From: CAYRIY01 sp964424335
GTDB lineage: Bacteria; Bacillota; Limnochordia; DTU080; RSA5
Assembly: GCA_964424335.1 (NCBI GenBank)
Contig: CAYRIY010000081.1
Coordinates: forward strand, 1-17,340
Length of the DNA: 17,340 nucleotides
Direction: 5' to 3'
The notes beneath the pieces are model-generated. The model saw only the letters and a program-made list of their open reading frames with translations, was not told the DNA's origin and did not search any database. Of this stretch, positions 13,890 through 17,340 are shown piece by piece. The translations under genes were made by a program, and so were the position numbers. Every line of letters starts with the position of its first letter. Positions within the stretch are counted from its first letter, which is position 1.

Positions 13890-14651
13890 GTGTCGAAATC
13901 AGTCATTGCCGCACAAATGTACACGGTGCGGGAGTTTACCAAGACCCCCAAGGACATCGCGGAATCGCTTGCCAAGTTGAAAAGCCTGGGCTACGAGGCT
14001 GTACAGCTCTCGGCCCTCGGTCCCATCGACACCAAAGAACTTGCGAATATGCTGCAAGGGGAAGGCCTCACCGCAGCTGCGACCCACGTTTCCTGGGATC
14101 GGCTGCGAAATGAACCTGAGGCGGTCGTCGAGGAACATAAGATCCTAGGTTGCAAGCACGCGGCGATTGGCTCCATGCCAGGCGACTACCGGAGCGAGGA
14201 GGGCATCGTCCGCTTTGCCAAAGAGGCCTCCGAGGTGGCCGCCCGCTTGGCGCAGGACGGTCTGACCTTTAGCTACCACAATCACTCCTTCGAGTTTGAG
14301 CGCTTTGGCGAACGCACCATGATGCAGGCGTTGATCGAGGAGAGTGAGCCCGCCCTCGGGATGGAGATCGACACCTACTGGGTGCAGCACGGAGGCGGAG
14401 ACCCGGCCGCCTGGATCCGCAAGGTGAAAGGGCGCATTCCCATCGTCCACCTCAAGGATATGACGATGAGGGGACGCGAGCAGTTGATGGCGGAGGTGGG
14501 CGAGGGCAACCTCAATTGGCCTGCGATTCTCGACGCCTGCCGCGAAGCGGGTGTCGAGTGGTACTGCGTCGAGCAGGACATCTGCCAGCGAGATCCCTTT
14601 GAGAGTCTGGGCATCTCGATTCGCAATCTCCGCGCCATGGGATTGGCCTAA
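13890..14651 (+). CDS. TIM-barrel sugar isomerase/epimerase (third copy)
   Basis: A 253-residue AP_endonuc_2-like TIM barrel. Visible family features are 'AAQMYTVREF' at strand 1, SYHNHSFEFE (residues 128-137, with an active-site His and Glu), Asp161 (EIDTYW), His187 (VHLKD) and Glu228 (CVEQD). This 'YHNH.FEF' type is common among isomerase-like proteins encoded beside Gfo/Idh/MocA oxidoreductases. The start is GTG at 13890, seven bases after GGAGG (13878-13882); the ATG at 13884 is only one base from it. It is divergent from the esterase and convergent with the third oxidoreductase. Reaction unknown: epimerase, dehydratase or keto-glycoside lyase/hydrolase are all possible. Confidence 0.92.
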   Translation: MSKSVIAAQMYTVREFTKTPKDIAESLAKLKSLGYEAVQLSALGPIDTKELANMLQGEGLTAAATHVSWDRLRNEPEAVVEEHKILGCKHAAIGSMPGDYRSEEGIVRFAKEASEVAARLAQDGLTFSYHNHSFEFERFGERTMMQALIEESEPALGMEIDTYWVQHGGGDPAAWIRKVKGRIPIVHLKDMTMRGREQLMAEVGEGNLNWPAILDACREAGVEWYCVEQDICQRDPFESLGISIRNLRAMGLA

Positions 14652-14699
14652 GTCACTCTCTAGGTTGGCCTGGGTTTGCTGTTGTCGTTTTCCTAGCTC

Positions 14700-15689
14700 T
14701 TAGATCCTTAAAAACGCGCCGCCTTGTTTCGCAGACTCTTGCGCCATCAGGCACGCACGAGCGACGGCGAAGACGTCCTTTGTCGGAATAAAGGGCTCTT
14801 CGCCTCGCTCGATCGATTCGATCATTTCCTTTACAAACGGGCGGTTTGGAACGTCGTCAAAGGATGGTTCCAAGACGCCCTTCTTGTTACTCACGATCAG
14901 CAGGTGATCGCCAGCATAAGCCCGCAGGTGCGCTGAGCCTTCGGTTCCCATGATGATGAAGCGAGTGTCGCCGAAGGATGGAGAGTCCTCCGGGGTGAGC
15001 CAATCGGCGGTGACCAGGGCGCCGGAGCCGTCGCTCAGTTGAAAAGAAGCCTGAATGTGGTCGACGAGCGTGGTCCCTGCGTACTTTTTCGTAGACGCAA
15101 GGGCGTGGACGCCGGTGAACTCCGCACCGGAGAGCCACAAGATCTGGTCGACGCCGTGGCAGGCGAGGTCGTGAAATACGCCGGTGTACGTGTCAGGATC
15201 AAAGTACCAATCGGGATGTCCCTTACCTAGTTTGTGCGGGTGCGTCGAAATGAAGCTGACGAGTTCGCCGAGGTCACCGGCGAGAATGTGCTCCCGAAGC
15301 TTGACAAAGGGCGCATAATCCCGAGACGTGAACCACATCGACACTTTGATTCCGGACTGCTTAACGGCGTCTTCCATTCGCTCGAAGTGTTCAAAGTTGA
15401 GGCACAGCGGCTTATCGAGGAGGAGATGCGCTCCTGCTTGAGCCGCCTTCTCGACGAGCTCCAGCTTTTCTCGGTGATTGAGGCCCTCGATGATCAGCTC
15501 GGGGCTGGCGTCGGCGATCATGTCGTCAAGCGACGGAAAACGTGGGATCTCCCGCCCTCGGCACGCCTTCTCGTAAAGCTTGTCGTTTGGTTCGACGATG
15601 CCAACGATTTCAGCATTTGGCGCATTGTATGCGCTCGAAAGCATGCCCCCGATGTGTCCGTCGTGTACGCCCATGATTCCCACTCGCAC
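14700..15689 (-). CDS. Gfo/Idh/MocA family oxidoreductase (third copy)
   Basis: A 329-residue member of the NAD(P)-dependent sugar oxidoreductase family. The first loop is GIMGVHDGHIGGML, with His9 and His12 in place of GxGxxG. The EKP motif reads DKP with Lys93, and 'HDLACHGVDQILWLSG' provides the Asp/His pair. The start is GTG at 15689, with the modest site GGGTGA six bases upstream. It is monocistronic, with 129 bases upstream that hold inverted repeats. It differs clearly from the copies at 657 and 5700, so it probably handles another substrate or another step. Confidence 0.9.
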   Translation of the reverse strand: MRVGIMGVHDGHIGGMLSSAYNAPNAEIVGIVEPNDKLYEKACRGREIPRFPSLDDMIADASPELIIEGLNHREKLELVEKAAQAGAHLLLDKPLCLNFEHFERMEDAVKQSGIKVSMWFTSRDYAPFVKLREHILAGDLGELVSFISTHPHKLGKGHPDWYFDPDTYTGVFHDLACHGVDQILWLSGAEFTGVHALASTKKYAGTTLVDHIQASFQLSDGSGALVTADWLTPEDSPSFGDTRFIIMGTEGSAHLRAYAGDHLLIVSNKKGVLEPSFDDVPNRPFVKEMIESIERGEEPFIPTKDVFAVARACLMAQESAKQGGAFLRI

Positions 15690-15748
15690 GTCGCATCACC
15701 CGCAAATCGAGATATTAATGGCCGTGCAGATGATTCTCGCTCGCATCT

Positions 15749-15782
15749 TTAAGACCTGCCTTAACGTACGTGCTTCACGTGC
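15749..15782. promoter_or_regulatory. Inverted and direct repeats upstream of the third oxidoreductase
   Basis: TTAAG-N6-CTTAA (15749-15764) is a perfect inverted repeat about 60 bases before the GTG start. It is followed by ACGTGC twice (15768-15773 and 15777-15782), nine bases apart. These may be regulator sites for the oxidoreductase; no regulator or promoter can be assigned. Confidence 0.3.
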
Positions 15783-15818
15783 ATTCTTGGGTGTCGACTC
15801 GGGCTCAAATCCAAGAAT
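15783..15818. terminator. Inverted repeat abutting the end of the HTH-nuclease gene
   Basis: ATTCTTGG (15783-15790) and CCAAGAAT (15811-15818) form an 8-bp perfect inverted repeat with a 20-base loop, directly after the stop codon of the minus-strand gene ending at 15819. No T-run follows. It could be a weak transcription end or a recombination remnant. Confidence 0.3.
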
Positions 15819-16925
15819 CTAGCGAGAAGCGGTCGTCAGTATGTGTTCCCATCTAAGTGACGCATTGCGGTAACGCTCGGTGCACTGATTGAGAAACCGT
15901 ATCGTCTGCTTAAAGCCGCGCAAAACCCGCCGAGGCAATAAGTCTCCGACGATTCTCCACATCCGGGAGAGCGACAAGTCGCTGGGGTGGACGACTACGA
16001 GCGTGATCGCTTCCTCTTTGCAAATCCGCCGCTTGAGGGCGTCACGCTTGCGCTGCGCGGCCACCTCTCGTTTGGTGAATCGCCCGGTGGCGACATAGTG
16101 CTGGGGGCCATTGAACTCGAAAGCGACTCCGTCCGCGGCATAGAATCGATCGAACTCCAGGAGCTTACCACTTGCCGGATTGAGAAGAAACTCCGGGGAG
16201 GAGCCATCCTCACACACTTTGGTATCGACGATTAGGGACAAAAGTGCCCGCATCAGCCCCTCTCCTCGAAACTCCGACTCCTCCAGCCGCTTCGCAATTT
16301 CCTCTCTATAGGCTTGATCTGCGTGTTGCAGGCGAAACCAGATCGGCGCAAGCCTGTTTTTTTGTGCGATTGCGATCCAGCGAGCGTCTACTAGGGCTCG
16401 GATCGCGCGTTTCACTGTTTTAAGATGTAGTCCAGCCAGCTTGCTGAGCTCCGCCCACTTGAAATGGCCCGACCTTCCATTAAATTGGGTCGTGGCCTGC
16501 AGGAGGCCGTAGCAGAGGATTGCCTGTGGTCGGATCGCATGCGAAGACCGGATCAAGTCGACGGGAATTCGCACGGTGCGGCCGCCCTTGACTGGGCAGA
16601 TCGGTTGCCATCGACGTTCGCCGGACTCGGGATCTCGGCGACAATGGAGCCAGCCTGTGGCAACGGCGCGTTTCAACGCCTCGTACACCGTGGAGCGGGC
16701 CAGACAGGTCCGAGCGGCGAGTTGGTCGGGCCCGTGAGAGCGGCTGCGGGGATGCATTGCGTCGAAACGCAATCGGATCCAGAGCAACTTTGCCGCCGGC
16801 GTCAATTCATCCGATAGCAATAGTGCGATTGGAACGTCGACCGCTTGACTCAGCGGGTGCGTTTGGAGCGCCAACGTCTGCGCCTCCTCCCACGTCTCGT
16901 TCGTCCACGATGGTTTGGGGAACAC
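15819..16925 (-). CDS. Two helix-turn-helix regions fused to a PD-(D/E)XK-like nuclease domain
   Basis: A protein of at least 368 residues. About 38-105 looks like a winged helix ('LTPAAKLLWIRLRF', 'DQLAARTCLARSTVYEALKRAVATGWLH'). About 134-195 looks like a second ('FKWAELSKLAGLHLKTVKRAIRALVDARWI'). About 225-315 has a restriction/Vsr-like core: Asp259 (FDRFY), Glu270 in VAFEFNGPQHY, then RDALKRRIC (Asp295, Lys298, Cys302) and a strand ITLVVVH. This E-x-N/Q-G-x-Q-H with downstream RD..K...C occurs in PD-(D/E)XK nuclease-like domains. The GTG at 16925 has no good ribosome site, and the frame stays open upstream without ATG/GTG/TTG for many codons, so the N-terminus is uncertain. Possible roles are a mobile-element or plasmid protein, a replication protein, or a nuclease. 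No neighbour explains it. Confidence 0.75.
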   Translation of the reverse strand: MFPKPSWTNETWEEAQTLALQTHPLSQAVDVPIALLLSDELTPAAKLLWIRLRFDAMHPRSRSHGPDQLAARTCLARSTVYEALKRAVATGWLHCRRDPESGERRWQPICPVKGGRTVRIPVDLIRSSHAIRPQAILCYGLLQATTQFNGRSGHFKWAELSKLAGLHLKTVKRAIRALVDARWIAIAQKNRLAPIWFRLQHADQAYREEIAKRLEESEFRGEGLMRALLSLIVDTKVCEDGSSPEFLLNPASGKLLEFDRFYAADGVAFEFNGPQHYVATGRFTKREVAAQRKRDALKRRICKEEAITLVVVHPSDLSLSRMWRIVGDLLPRRVLRGFKQTIRFLNQCTERYRNASLRWEHILTTASR

Positions 16926-16970
16926 TTGTTCGTTCGGTTGCTTAATCCTTCTGCCGATCCTCTCTCGACG

Positions 16971-16983
16971 TGATGTAACATCA
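16971..16983. promoter_or_regulatory. 13-bp perfect palindrome upstream of the HTH-nuclease gene
   Basis: TGATGT-A-ACATCA lies 46 bases before the annotated GTG of the minus-strand HTH-nuclease gene. It has the shape of an operator for a dimeric helix-turn-helix protein, possibly the adjacent product itself. An AT-rich patch (GATAATTTGC) follows on the plus strand. Confidence 0.4.
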
Positions 16984-16989
16984 GATAAT

Positions 16990-17340
16990 TTGCAAGCTGC
17001 GTTTGGGACGGGGCGGGGGGAAAGGGCGGGCGCAACGACGGTTAGTCCGGAAAGTGCCGGGTGCCTTGCGGTTTGGGGTATTGGAGATCCGCCGACTGCA
17101 GTGGCTCACATAAATGTCCTGCTAGAGAAAGGTCTCCTCACCGATCCATTCGCGAAAAGGCATAAGCGCAGACGTTGGAGGTACTTTTCGGATGAGGAAA
17201 GCCTAACGTTCCATCGAGGCGGTCTCACGGGGCTGCGGCGACTTGTCGGAGATGCGACATGTTTGCTGACGTTCCGTCGGGACGCTGCGATGGGGTACTC
17301 GACGCCCCGAATCCGAATAATGCCCGCTGATACTCGGCCT
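16990..17340 (+). CDS. Possible unidentified gene running off the window end
   Basis: From the TTG at 16990 the frame stays open to the last base, and it is open back to a stop at 16846-16848. The part after about 17095 looks protein-like ('TAVAHINVLLEKGLLTDPF', then basic 'KRHKRRRWRYFSDEES'). No good ribosome site supports the TTG, and a GTG at 17101 is another possible start. I recognise no family. A minus-strand frame is also open over part of this region, so coding is uncertain. The stretch 16926-17340 otherwise holds only the palindrome at 16971-16983. Confidence 0.25.
   Translation, partial: MQAAFGTGRGERAGATTVSPESAGCLAVWGIGDPPTAVAHINVLLEKGLLTDPFAKRHKRRRWRYFSDEESLTFHRGGLTGLRRLVGDATCLLTFRRDAAMGYSTPRIRIMPADTRP

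Noticed and set aside
1..17340. CRISPR array, tRNA or rRNA genes, insertion sequence
   Set aside because: No regular spacer-repeat pattern, no tRNA or rRNA signature, and no transposase with flanking repeats seen on either strand.

Overview
The window looks like chromosomal DNA of a moderately GC-rich Bacillota, plausibly a Bacilli relative such as the Alicyclobacillaceae. Four things point there: a spermidine synthase very similar in layout to Bacillus SpeE, a long-form ribosome hibernation factor (HPF), strong AGGAGG-type ribosome sites with many GTG/TTG starts, and intrinsic terminators. The taxon is inference from gene style; there is no rRNA or tRNA gene to fix it.

Layout. 1-560: the last codons of a plus-strand gene, a strong hairpin, and a small DUF6232-like membrane protein on the minus strand. 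657-3079: a Gfo/Idh/MocA oxidoreductase (+) convergent with an M20 metallopeptidase (-). 3273-6860: the clearest operon, a TIM-barrel sugar isomerase/epimerase, a sulfatase without a signal peptide, and a second Gfo/Idh/MocA oxidoreductase, all plus strand. 6861-7556: about 700 bases with no supported gene but many inverted repeats. 7557-10011 (minus): hpf, a DoxX-like membrane protein and a YeiH-family putative sulfate exporter. 10135-10821: a GntR/FCD regulator divergent from the exporter. 10921-12633: a second TIM-barrel isomerase followed by speE, ending in a bidirectional terminator. 12699-13718 (minus): an SGNH/GDSL esterase. 13890-14651: a third TIM-barrel isomerase, convergent with a third Gfo/Idh/MocA oxidoreductase (14700-15689, minus). 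15819-16925 (minus): a protein with two helix-turn-helix regions and a C-terminal PD-(D/E)XK-like nuclease domain. After it comes a palindrome and a possible gene cut by the window end.

How the genes may work together. Three NAD(P)-dependent sugar oxidoreductases, three AP-endonuclease-2-like isomerases/epimerases, a sulfatase, an esterase, an amidohydrolase and a GntR regulator look like an island for breaking down decorated (sulfated, acylated or acetamido) sugars after uptake. Gfo/Idh/MocA enzymes paired with TIM-barrel partners are known from oxidative (3-keto-sugar) glycoside cleavage. The cytosolic sulfatase would release sulfate, and the YeiH-like protein could export it. No transporter, sulfatase-maturing enzyme or classical glycosidase lies in the window, so substrate and route are hypotheses. 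hpf and speE are housekeeping genes interleaved with the island.
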